Of a DNA stretch of 64,000 nucleotides, positions 45,227-56,466 are shown piece by piece. The notes under the pieces were generated by a model. The model ran no database searches, was not told where the DNA came from, and saw nothing but the letters and a program-made list of their open reading frames with translations. The stretch's first letter is position 1. Every line of letters begins with the position of its first letter. This DNA is from Nigrospora sphaerica (taxonomy: Eukaryota > Ascomycota > Sordariomycetes > Amphisphaeriales > Apiosporaceae). The stretch lies in NCBI GenBank assembly GCA_018287875.1, contig JAGVVL010000025.1:2294001-2358000 (forward strand). The letters are read 5' to 3'. The translations under genes and the position numbers were made by a program.

Positions 45227-45755
45227 ATGCAGTTCGCCTCGCTCCTCCTGGCCATGGCCGCCTCCCTCGTCGCCGCCTCGCCGCTCCCCGAGCCGGCCGA
45301 GGGCGCCGGCCTCGAGGCGCGCGCCGTCACCCATGTGTACATGTGCTACAACGAGAACTTCGCGGGCGCCTGCTGGAACATGGCCGTGAACACGGGAAGC
45401 TGCAGTATGACCCCCCCCCTCCCTTCCCAGCGTTCCAAGTCCCATCCGACGGCGAGAGCCATCACGGAGAGGCGGCGGTCGACTGACAAGTTCGCGGGGA
45501 TAGCCAACCTCGACAACAACTGGAACGACGTTGTGTCTTCCATTGGCCCCGACTCGGGCACCAAGTGCGATCTCTTCGCGTAAGTGCCGCCCCCTTCCCC
45601 GGCCTTGTTTTCTCCCGCCGAGACGAGGGGCTAAAACGTCCGGTAGGGACCACAACTGCCAGGGCAGGTCGCTCCAGGGCATTTTCAGCCCCGGCATCTA
45701 CAAGCTGGCCGACTACTCCTTCAACGACGTGCTCAGCTCAGTTCGATGCTACTAG
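45227..45755 (+). CDS. Small secreted beta-gamma-crystallin-like protein
   Basis: Three exons, 45227-45404, 45504-45579 and 45647-45755, give 120 residues. A signal peptide (residues ~1-18, hydrophobic core LLLAMAASLVAA) is followed by a short Pro/Glu-rich propeptide-like segment ending LEARA and a mature domain of ~87 residues. Six cysteines (40, 49, 59, 81, 89, 119) could form three disulfides. Two repeated half-domains resemble the double Greek-key beta-gamma-crystallin motif: each has a YNENFAG or ADHNCQG turn and ends in a perfect N/D-N/D-x-x-S/T-S calcium site, NDVVSS at 67-72 and NDVLSS at 111-116. A simple frame reading misses the last two exons. Function is unknown; secretion and fold are inferred from motifs, not from a search. 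It is convergent with the SDR gene. Confidence 0.85.
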
Positions 45756-46146
45756 GCCGGATGCCGACGCATCGTATGGGCAGTGAGAACCCCTCGGTCT
45801 TCGGGAAATTGTCTTTGGGGTATTCGGGGGTGAATGGCCATAACGAGGTTGGGCTATGGCTTCAGGTGGTGAAAGCACGTTGGGGAGAGAGGGAGATGAG
45901 GGCTTTCCATCATTCGTGTTCCGTAGTGATGTGAACCAGCAAACGAATCTCGGCACCTTTACGAGCTGCTTACCAGCTGTACTCTAAACACTGAGTTCGA
46001 TATACGCATACTGATTTCTCCATTTTGATACCTGGGAGTGAGTGGCACGAAACTCCAGTCCTTTGCGATACTTTCAAATGTCCTCTCCCTTTTTGGAGCC
46101 TTCCAGCCTACCGTCTAGGCGCCGGGCCTCGCCCGTTTTCCCGACC
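45756..46146. other. Short intergenic between convergent genes
   Basis: 391 bases of shared 3' flank between the secreted protein gene (+) and the SDR gene (-). Nothing further is recognised. Confidence 0.6.
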
Positions 46147-47536
46147 TCAGAAGCCGGGAAACTCGAACCTCTCGTCGAGCGGGCCGCCCTGGGGCACGCC
46201 GCCGTGGTAGCGGGCGTGCAGGGTGTAGAGGTCGGGGTCGGCGGCGAAGGCGGCGGGGGCGAGGGCCAGGACATCCTCGAGATCCTGGCCGACGTCGAGG
46301 TAGCGGCCCCTCAGGAGGCCCTTGGCGAGGCCCGTGGCGAGCGCGACGCACGTCATGCCGTTGAGGTGCGGCGAGTCGTTGTAGGCGTCGACGCGCGCCG
46401 CGAACCCCCGCGTCAGCTCCGGGTGCTCCGGCAGCGTCTTTTCGGCGTTTTTGTACTCTGCGGTTCCCCCCGGGACCTCTTAGCCCGCGGCCGTTGGTCT
46501 TTCACGCACCCCGCCCGCCGGGCCGCTCTCGTCGGGCTGGCCGGGCGTATCTCTCGGGAGACGATGGCACGGGGGGGAGGACGAACTACTTACTGTCGAT
46601 AGTCATGTGCGACTGTACACCGCCCGGGTGCAGGGCGTAGAGGTGTATGTCGTCGAGCCCGTCGACGTCGACCTCCTTCTGCACGCAGCCCGTGAGGTTG
46701 ATGAGCGCGGCCTTGCTGGCGCAGTAGCCCGTGCTGAAGGGGAGGTAGAGGGTGCCGGCCCGCGAGACGATGTTGAGGACGCAGCCGCGGCGCCGGGCGC
46801 GGAAGCCGGGCATCAGGAGGCGCATCAGGTAGTAGGGCCCGTGAAGGTTGACGGCCATTTCGTGAACGAAGGCCCCGGGGTCCTGGGCGTGCATCTTGGG
46901 GGGTAAGCGTCAGCGCATTCCGAACCTCCGAGACGGGTCTCCTGCTCCTCCTCCTCCTCCTCCTTCTCCTGCCGTCCCGATGGCGGCGGCGGCGACGGCG
47001 ACGGCGACAGCACTCACAGGCACCAGCGAGTTCGCTCCCGCGTTGTTGACCAGCACGTCGACGCGGCCGTACGCTTCGAGTACCTAGAAGACGGCGTCAG
47101 CGCGGCCCGAGGGGGTCCCCGGCGCGCCCTGCCCGCCCGGGAAGAGAACACGGGGACGTACGCGCCGCACGAGCTCCTCGCAGCTGCTCAAGTCGGCGAC
47201 GTCGCACGGCAGCGCCACGGCGTCGCGGGCGCCGAGGCCCGTGAAGTGCTCCTTGGGGGCCGGCGGGGTTTTGTTGTGCACCAGCACCAGCCGCGCCCCG
47301 GCCACGGCGAAGCACTCGGCGGCGGCGTGGCCGATGGTGCCGGCCGAGCCTGCGGGAGAAGGCCAGTGTCAGCCTCATCGGTCCGCCGCGGCTTCCAGGG
47401 TACACACCCGGCGTGGGGGAACGGGGCGGCCCCTACCGGTCACCATCACCACTTGGTCCTCGAGGGCGCCACGATACTTGGCCGGGTGGATGAAAGGGTA
47501 GACATCACTATGGAGGCGGGGGGTGGATGGGGCCAT
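46147..47536 (-). CDS. Short-chain dehydrogenase/reductase (classical SDR)
   Basis: An NAD(P)-dependent oxidoreductase of unknown substrate. Five exons on the minus strand: 47536-47437, 47349-47162, 47083-47018, 46894-46594 and 46457-46147, giving 321 residues. The Rossmann nucleotide-binding motif is VTGSAGTIGHA (~32-42), split by intron 1; the acidic/basic selector region follows in LVLVHNK. NNAG is in exon 3 (RVDVLVNNAGANS), the catalytic Ser in NIVSRAGT, and the catalytic pair in YCASK. A PGG segment (LHPGGVQSHM) lies before the C-terminal extension. The N-terminal VYPFIHPAKY segment before the Rossmann motif is typical of a fungal SDR group acting on secondary metabolites, but no biosynthetic cluster is nearby, so the substrate is left open. 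Exon 3 is only 66 bases. Codon use is strongly GC-ending. Confidence 0.9.
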
Positions 47537-50500
47537 TGCCGTGCTCGGGCGGCGGCTGAAGCTATTCACGGGTTACAATGGAGCGTATGAGGCCTGCAAG
47601 ACCGAGCTGCGGTCGAAATGCGTGCGTTTGGGGCTCGGGTTTCGGGTCCTGCCGTCGATTCTTCGGGCCTTCACGAGTTCTCTTCGCGTCTTCATTGAGT
47701 CTCCTCTTCTGGCCGGGCTCGTTGTCGTCAGGCAATGCGGGGAAATGGCGACCCTCCTGGCGACCCGGTCTCCGCGGTTGTTGGAGTGAGCAAGCCATTG
47801 TCCAATCACTTCTCCATCTCACGATGCGACCTCACTCTTGTCCCCCTGCCCACGCCCGGATTTTCGAGGGGGCAGAGAAACAATTTGCATAATCACGACC
47901 AAGAGGAACGAAGGCGACGCGTACGCAATACGATTCGACGTCCCCTTCTCTCCAGGAACAATCATCGGGCACGGTGTTGGGAGGCAAGCGCATGCCGTCT
48001 TATCGACCGACATCGTGATGCCTCCTGTAAGCACGACCACATGAACGCTTCGGTAGGGCGCCATCGCGAAGTGCGCCCGACCATTCACGGCCTCGCTCCG
48101 CGTCAACAAGAGACACCGCACCACGGCGCATCGTCCTGGAGTCTGCCCTTTCACTCTCGGCAGGTCGAACGAGGTGAGCAAGCACGCCGTGTGCCTCCCC
48201 CCCTTTACCCTTCGCTTTCCCGCGCCAGCCCCGGCGCTCGGAAGCGTCTCCGGCAACGCGCCTCGGGGGCGCCCAAACCATAACCACCCGCACGCGTTGG
48301 CTCTAGAGTCTCTGGCCAGATGGCCACCACCACCTCCTCCCGCGTCGGGGAATGTTTGCCGCTGCTTCCGCCGGGAGCGAGGCCGCTCCAAGGCTCCCCT
48401 CCTCCCCCTGTGTCTTTTCTGATGTTATCGTGACCCCCCCTCACCGGCGCTACAGTGGCGTACGCCTTCACCAGCCCCAGTGCGCCGCAGCATCAAGGTC
48501 TGCCTCCGCGCGGCACGGAAAGAGGGGGGGGTGGGCGGCTCATACGAGAGCGCCAAGTCATTGTTCAAACCCTCATTCCGGCCTTTTCTCTCAGGGCAGC
48601 AATGCGGACCTGGCGGCCTCTTCCCCCTCGCCCCCCCTTTCCCTCTGCCCCCCTCCTCGTCTCCCTACGGCCTGGCGGAAGACGCCGCAGTGCCAATACA
48701 TCGTTCGGGAGTGGATGCGGGATGACTTGCACGCGTATCCCTGATTCCGACCCGCGTCCAGTCAAGTCGCCCGCTTGGGGAGGGCGCTACGGTGGCTCGC
48801 CCGAAAAAGCAGGATCCAGGAAACCGCCTCGCGATGGGTGGACGACAAGATTGGCCTACCGCTAGGTTTCTGCACCTAGTCCGGGAGCTGCATAGTAACT
48901 CTCTCTCTCTCCTCTCCCTCGAGCCGACAACGTATCCCTGGGCAAATGGCTATCGCTGTGGCAGGCCACCCGCACTAGGGGCCAACCAACCTGCAGAGCC
49001 ACAGGGTGGCAGTGTTCAGGCTAGGCCGCGTAGCTCAGGGGCTGGAGCGGTCGATAACGGGGACATGACGGAGGGCTGTTGCACACAACTACGAGTTGCG
49101 TCGGCCGCCCTGCGGGTTCCAGGAGTAGTAGAGAGGGCAAAACGGGGGGAAGGGGAGGGCGCGAGAAAACGGAGGCAACCCTTGGGCAGCGTTGAGTTTG
49201 CTGCGTCATGACGAACGGGCTCCCTCTTACCCCCCCCCTCCCTTTTCCTCTCATCGGTGGAGCTCCGGTAGGTTCGAGTGCTGCCGGATGTGTGATATCC
49301 TGTACTTGGTACTGCGAGTTCCGCATACAGTGTTCGTCTACTTGGTGGTTTTGCATTGGGTGATACTCCACCGTGGTTCGCCCCCCCCTTTTTCCGCTGT
49401 AGCAACACCCCCCTTCCCTTCACTGCCCAAGGGTCGAGACACAAAAGGAAAAACCCACACAGTAAACGATCATTAGAGCCTCGAGTGAATCGACGCGGCA
49501 TCGACCAAGGGTGAGGCGGAACCTAGTTGAATCGCCCGCTGGCAGGATCCCGCCGCCACAGAGGCGAACTCGCCATCTCCCGCCATCGTTCGCTCCCCCC
49601 ATCCACTCCCTGTTCTCCAAGGGTCCTCCGCGGGCGCGAAGATCCCTCGATCTAGCCCCCTCCCTCTGGCTTGTGCACTTTGGTCCGCGTTTCCCCCCTC
49701 CCCCGACAGAGGACGCCCGGCCGACAGAGTTCAGCGTCGTCGAGCTTCGCCTCGGTCGGCACGTGGGGTTTGCAGCTGGGGGGCCGGCTCTTCCTCTCAG
49801 TCGAGGAAAATACGGGTGGTTTGTTGACAGGACGAGTCGCCTAGCCAGGAACAAGGCCGCCTAGGCCCCCCTCCGGATGTCCTGTCCGTCGCAAACCGGA
49901 GCGCCGCTGACTCGCATCTCCCACGCCCCCCCCCACCCTTCGGGCGTTGCGCCCGGCTCCACGGCTTGCAGTAGCCGCCGCCGCCGCCACCTGACCGGAT
50001 GCTGGGATGATTACTTCCCTCCCTCGCCTTCTGTAGTCGGGCTTACCGACTCTGCGGGTTACGTGAGCGACTCGTGACAGCTGTTTGGGTCTTGACGAGG
50101 TACCTAGGTGCAGGTGGTGATGGAATGTCACTGTTCCAAGGCCTCTTCCCCCGCCCTCTGCCACCCGGGGTGACGGAGACTGCCATGCCTTGGCCATGAC
50201 GCGCGGAATGCTGATTCAAGAGTGACATCCAGGTCCACGTCCGCGACTCGGGGCGTGAGGGTTTTTCTCCGTGGGGATTTCGAGCGCAGGAGATTACAAT
50301 GCCCAAAGCGAGATGCGGGGAGGACGCTGGCGGCCGCGCTGTACGCAAAAACTTGCGAGGGTTCCGCGAGAGGTCGGCCTGGGGGAGGGGGTGGGCAGAG
50401 AGAGATTCGGGAAACAAGGGGGCATCTGGAAGCCGCACTTTGCCGCAGGGCCAGTCGTCAGTCTGATTTTCGACGGTGGCGTGGCCGGGGCAAGCGGCCC

Positions 50501-50819
50501 CCAAGGTTGACGGCGGCAGCAGCAGCAGCCCCTTGTTCCGCATTCTCAGAAAGTTGACACGGGTACCTGGCAGAGCGGAAAGGGGGAAACTGCGTGGCTG
50601 TGGGCAGCTCGTGTGCTATGCGGAAGCCTCGCATGACCTGCCGCTGTCATCACAGTTTCGTTTTTATCGGACGACAAAGGCCGGGCCGATCAAGGAGCAC
50701 CGCTGTTCCGTCGACGACGCACGGCTTTCCGCGAGTTTGCCGGCGAGGCTTTTCGGATGACACAAGCGGAAGCAAGGATATCTTGAGCAGCCGCACGCAC
50801 ACGACGTCGCCGGTACACG

Positions 50820-50853
<34 letters not shown>

Positions 50854-51240
50854 TGCACACACACACATGCACACACATTGCAGCATGCATTTCCGCCGGG
50901 TAGAACCAAGTAACCACCCACGCTATCGGGGCTGTACGGCCAGAGGCGGGATTCTCGCCTCTTGAAGGTTGTCATCGTGGTGCATGCCCCGCCGTCCAGT
51001 GTGCAGAACGGATCAGTGACAGGGCAACACAGGCGGACGAGGGACCGCCGTCAATGGGCACGTGGCTTGATCATTCCCCCCCGTCTGCTGCTGCGCGCTG
51101 CCAAGAACACATGCTAATAATGAGCGAAGCTGCACTTTTACGCGCTCGCAATATCATCAGAGTTTGGCTGGCCGGCCGGGCCGCCGCCTAGGGCGGACTA
51201 TGTATGTTGAGTCAATTATCAGGTTTGCGCGTGGTTTTTC
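47537..51240. other. Gene-free GC-rich region, first part
   Basis: About 3.7 kb right of the SDR gene with no supportable gene. It contains repeated short homopolymers of C and G (48435, 48525, 49230, 49385, 49930) and a CA microsatellite. Its left ~300 bases should include the SDR promoter. Open frames are dense on both strands only because stop codons are rare in GC-rich sequence. Confidence 0.5.
50828..50878. repeat. CA/GCAC microsatellite
   Basis: An alternating CA tract with two ATGCA interruptions, preceded by a short GC run (GCGCGCGC). It lies in the gene-free right flank. Confidence 0.9.
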
Positions 51241-51720
51241 GCCTGGGTCGCCTCGGCGGCACCTCTTGTCGCGATGGCTTCCTCTGCAAAAGTAAAATAG
51301 TGTTAGGCATCAACTACGAAGGGACAGCCTGAATTTCTTGCTCTGCGAAGCTCCGAGGTAGAAGCGAGCCAAACACGCGAGCCTCGGCTTTCTGCCATTC
51401 GACGTGGCCGCTACTGGAAACCATATATCAGACCCCGTGCGCAGAGAAGAACTTCACGAAGGCATTGAAGCTCGCGAACACGATTGCTGGAAACCTCTCA
51501 CCACACTCCTCAGCGAAGCTTCGTAAGATGATATTGATTTTCACCGGAGGGAGTCTCCGGCACGCTCAACACTCGACACTCGCTCTCCCGAACTCCGTGG
51601 CATCGCCTGCCAGCAACTGCGCGGCTACACGAAGCGTCCGGGCTTCGAGTATGCCGCAGAACCCCAACAAAAAACACTTGGCTCACTATTGCTGGACTCT
51701 ATGGCCCAGTTTGGTGATAT
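51241..51720 (-). pseudogene. Possible decayed or unrecognised coding segment
   Basis: In this less GC-rich patch several short minus-strand frames look protein-like but are broken by stops. They include a 39-codon frame with ARTLRVAAQLLAGDATEFG, a ~44-codon frame with ILRSFAEECGERFPAIVF, and a basic frame with RKPSRQEVPPRRPRRKTTR following a CAG acceptor-like site. They are in different frames and I could not join them with convincing introns. I do not recognise a family. It may be a relic, a rapidly evolving gene with short exons, or chance. Confidence 0.2.
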
Positions 51721-54700
51721 CCCCCGAAAGCATGCGTCGTACAGGGCCGACTGGCAGCGAGCGAGTTCCCTCCCTCCCAAACTCAGTTTTTGCCTCGCCC
51801 CGTTGCACGCACGGCGTACATGGATGGATGTGGCTCGTTCCCCGTCCTGGGCCCCCGTGGGTCACAAGGGTTGGTGTGTATACAGTATTCGAGGTTGGGC
51901 GGAACTCCCCAGCAGGCGAGCGCTCACATGAAAGCATGCCGCCGTCCTCGGAAACCGGCGACCCAGCGGGAAGGGACGCAAACGCGTAACGTATCATTGA
52001 TGGCCGGCATGTGGCCGGCCGGTTGCAAGGGCAGTGAGGGGCGGCGACGGGATGCAATATCGCGTTTCTCGCCCAGAATAGCTCGGGCGGACCGAGATCG
52101 TCCTGGGCTGCAGCCATCGAAACGCCCTTGGTCCCTACGGCATGAACCACGATGCCCTCTGACTATCCCCTTGAGGCAACGGCACTGCGAAGTAGCGTCG
52201 AACCGTGTCTCAGGACTTGGCCACGGGGAGATTAGGCGGTCCACTAGGCGGAATGAACGGATTCAAGACACTGCACGCGAGCCATTCCCTCTGGCGACTG
52301 ATGGCACTAAGGCCAACGGCGATCTTCAGTGTCGAACGCGCCCGGGCAGCCGGCCCAGATCGTAGTGCCAGCCAGCGTCGAGCGCGTGAAGCTGCCGCGA
52401 AACCGAGGTGCATGCGTTTTGCCTGGAGTAGACGGGCCAGGAGGTTGTGGATGCGGGCCAGACGTCACAGGAGGCATCAAGGGTCATTCGTTGCCTATCC
52501 GTTCCTGCCTCTGCTCCCCGTCTCGGGCCTCCTATTCCGCGGCGGCCAATTAATGCGGTGAATCGTACGCCTCGTTTTTTTCGACTTGGCATGAGAGGTG
52601 AGGGTGTCTAGGCTGGCCGATAAGCACCCCGGTTCAGTCTATTGCGCACCTGAGCTTTCCCGATCGGCAAGAGGCCTGATCGGATGGGCCTCGTCTGGGC
52701 ATCACCGACCCGGACGGAGGACTACCTCTGCGTCGGAGGAGCATGGATCCCCAGTATGGGTAACGAGAGCCGGGGAAAGGAGAGTTCAGGCGGCTAGCCG
52801 GGACCACTTTGGAGGGGGGGCGGAACTAATGGTGACAGCATGTACCCCAATAAACAAAAGCAAGCTGTCCCTGCGGGCCCGGATTGGATGAGAATGCCGA
52901 GTGTCTTTGATTAGCCTGGTCAGCCTGTCCCGTCCAGGCGGGTGGGAGGGTGGATAGTTGGGCATCTGAGGCTGAGGAATAAGCCCCTGCATCGGAGGAG
53001 AGGGGAAGGGGGGGGGGGGTTCTTTGTTTCCTTCGCACGCCCTCTTTCAGGCGAGAGACATCGACAGGCTCCGCCGCGGATGCAACGCTGATTTCCGTCG
53101 CACGTATGAAGGCGCAACTGGGAGGCGCGTCTGCGGTGTGTTCGGCCAAAACCGGTGCAGCACCGCTAGCGAGACGACGTGAATGGAGGGGGGGTTCCAG
53201 AAGGCTTCGATGCCATGGGCCCTCGGGCCAAAAAGCAAGAAAAGGGAAAACAAAGCTCTTCAGGCGGTTGGTTCTGCGCAGGCCCCCCAGCTCTGGCGAG
53301 CTCTGTCTCCCCGGGCCGGCCGGTCATGGGATTTGGGCGGCTCGGATGCGAACCATTGGCGTCAGGGTTTTTCCTGCGCTTGCCATACTGACGTCAAACG
53401 GTGGCAGAGGTGCATGCACGGGTCGGAGGAAGGCGCGAGAGCGATGCCGACGGCAGCCGATGTTCAATCTCGCCTCCTCCACATGACTCTTTCGCAACCA
53501 AGCCTGAATTTGGCGACTGCGCGGATTATCATTATGCTGGTAATACTGAGAAGCTGGGCCTGCCCTGCGTTTGCGGGCATTGAATGGGGATCCTCAGGTA
53601 GATCCAGATCGGGGTAAGAACAGCGGGTGATGTTCACAGGGGGGTGAGTATGGGAAGGGGAAGGCCCACCGAGCCCACGATGGGCGGAAAGGATGGGCGG
53701 ACGGACTGACGGAGGGGTTGATGGGTGGACGAGAGGGCTTGGAACGGCCGGCAGGCGGCAACCCAGGCTGAAGGAATGAGGGCACAATGAACTGACTAGT
53801 GCTCGGTACATACGGGGGTTCTCGCCATCATCCATGGGAAATGGATCCATGCGTACTTGTTCGGTACTAGTTGTGTAGGTCGCGGGTGGGCGACTAGGAG
53901 CCAGGCGTTCCGAAATGCCATGCGGCGGCTGGCCCTGCTTGCTCCGGGCTAGCAACTGTCACGTACAACGTTGGACTGATCACATTATCGGGGACGCCGT
54001 ATCGCGCTGTCATCCTGACCGTTTCAACTGCCACGAGGACTTTAGAGTCGCCGGGGGGGGAGGAGGAGGGGGCCAAGACCATTCATTGCCTGACCGCAAG
54101 CGCCCAGAGACTATCGAAGCATACGTCAACTGGACCTGGAAAGAGAGAGACAAAGAGCGACCGATGCGTACTCGTATCGCGGAGACCCAGCCCCGTAATG
54201 GTGCTGAGCCCACGCTGTCGCGGAGCGAAGTGGAGGAGGCGGCGCTGCTAGCGACTTCGTCGTCGCGCTGTGCGACGCCATGGCTGGGATGCGCCTTGAA
54301 TTGCCGTCGGCCAGATGTCGAGATCACGACAACAGGGGCCCCACCCGCAGCTTGAGCTGTAGCGTGAACCGAGTAGCGCGTTGGCTTTTGATTGAGCATC
54401 CTTGACAGCTGAAGCGTCTCCCCAAATCTACGGTCTGCTTTACTGCTTCCAGATGGACACGCAGGAACGGGACACTTCCGTGCCCAGCCGGCCGCCCTAT
54501 TGGTTTGAGAATGTTTCGGGCGGGCATCTGCCAGTCAGGTGTGTGTCGATCCTTGGCAGCCCTCCCGGCTGCGAATCTCCGAAGCGGTGCCTCGTCCTGA
54601 TCCTAATGTGACAGGCGCAAGTGAGAGCTCACAAGACCGCCCGCTGGCCATGGGCACGGGCGCGCATATGGGCCCTGCCTGACAACAACACCATGCCTGG

Positions 54701-56421
54701 CCGTGGACCCCTGGGGTCTATTGTAGGTGGTAGGTAGGTTTGGGGCAGTTTGGGGTAGCAAGCAAGGCGCCCCCTTCCCTCTTCCCCCCTGAATATGCAG
54801 CGATTTCACACGCGGTGAGGTGAACTGCCGGCGTTGCCATGCCATGTACGTACGGGGGTTCTACTACACATCCTGGCGCCGCCCTCCAGAGACCGCGAAA
54901 AGGCCGTCGCCGCCTGCTCCACCCCCCTCGCCTGCGCTCCCAAACTGGAAAGCCGTATGTGCAGCACCGCCCGGACGAATCTGGCCAGGCGCATTCCGGG
55001 CCTGGGAGAAGATGGAGCTCACAGCGCTAGGCGGCGGTGCTGCTGCTCACACTCCACCATCGTGGACGGCACGCACACCCTCCCCTGGCCGGGCAGCGAG
55101 CGCGCTTTGCGGCGGCGTCTACCACCCACCTCCCCCCCTCCCCTTCCTCCCGGCGCACGGACACTGGCCCGAAGGCCGACAGTGGACGAGCAGAAGTTGT
55201 TTGGTCGGCCAGGTGCCGGCCGCCTGTACCGAATCGACCATGGAACAGGGTCCGATGTGAGGAAGGATAGCGCGCGCGACGGCCCCAGGGGCCCCGTCCG
55301 TGCTAGCATCAGGAGCAAGACACAGAGGTCGGCATCAGGCCCATGTGGGCTGGACGGGAGCACCTGAGGGAGACGCACGATGTTTTCTGGTAGCCCGCGA
55401 AACGAGTCATTGCCTTGCCGGACGCGGCATAGTAACGCAGCAAAGCACATCAACTGCGGCCGCACAACAAATCAGACGTCGACAGTGTCTCGGATCGGGG
55501 CCGAGAAGTCCAGGACCATCTCGGCATCGCGGATCCGCCTCCCAACATCGCCCCAAACTTGGGCGGGTCGGCGTTGGCCGAGATGCCTCTGGAGGGCAAG
55601 CACACGCATGCGCGGCACGCTGGAAGCAAGCAATCAGATAGACAGGTAGATAGCCAGCCAGAAACAGACCCATACCACCTACCTAACTTCACACCTTGGC
55701 ATATGGCCGGCCATCCCTTCCCATCCCCTTCTGCGGGACCAATATGGGAAAACGCGTTGCGGCTTCCGCCCGCGCATCGTTCCCAGGGGGCCAAACGCGC
55801 CCACTCCCCCCCCCCCCCCCCATTACTCGCCACGGCGTCCTGGGAATTCTCAAGCGTAATCCGGGAGGGAGGCCTGGCCCGGCGCGGTGCCACCGGGGCG
55901 AGTAGCGGCGACGCGATGGTCCATGTCCAACGGCTCGGGTTCCTTTCGAAGAATGGATGGGAGTTTACATGGAAAGTTGAAAAAAAAACCATGGGCGGTT
56001 GTGATGGTGATCTCGTTTGCCCTAGTAGTTGCTATAGGCCTTACTTGGCAAGCATTGCCATGCCACGCACGTGTGCGGCCGGCGCCATCCCACCTAGCCG
56101 TCGATCGTCTGTCAAATGCCGACGCGCCCAATTGAGACCAGACAAAACGACGAGGCGCGCAAATACTGCAAGTACAGGCGCCCCCCCCTCCGTATGGGAG
56201 GCTATGTAGTAGTACTTGCTTAGTACCCGGGGGCACATCCTGAACACGAAATAGGACCCCAAATATGAACATCCGTAGGGCCGAGATGGAGTCATCCTGG
56301 TGGGTTCGGGAGGGGCGGATGCCGGTTCCTTCACGCGTGCGCAATGCGAGAGGGGGCTGCTCACGGCCATGATCCGTCCATCATGCGCTGGGCTGTCGCA
56401 CTGCCGTGGGTGCGGTTCGGT

Positions 56422-56466
56422 GCAGCGGCAGCAGCAGCCAGCAGCAGCAGCCAGCAGCAGCAGCGA
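56422..56466. repeat. CAG/CCAG microsatellite
   Basis: Imperfect GCA/CAG triplet run interrupted by two extra C residues, in gene-free sequence. Confidence 0.9.

Noticed and set aside
49018..49125. tRNA-like sequence (TAGCTCAGGGG near 49028)
   Set aside because: Only a D-arm-like word is present; there is no matching acceptor stem, anticodon arm or TTCRA T-loop at the right spacing.
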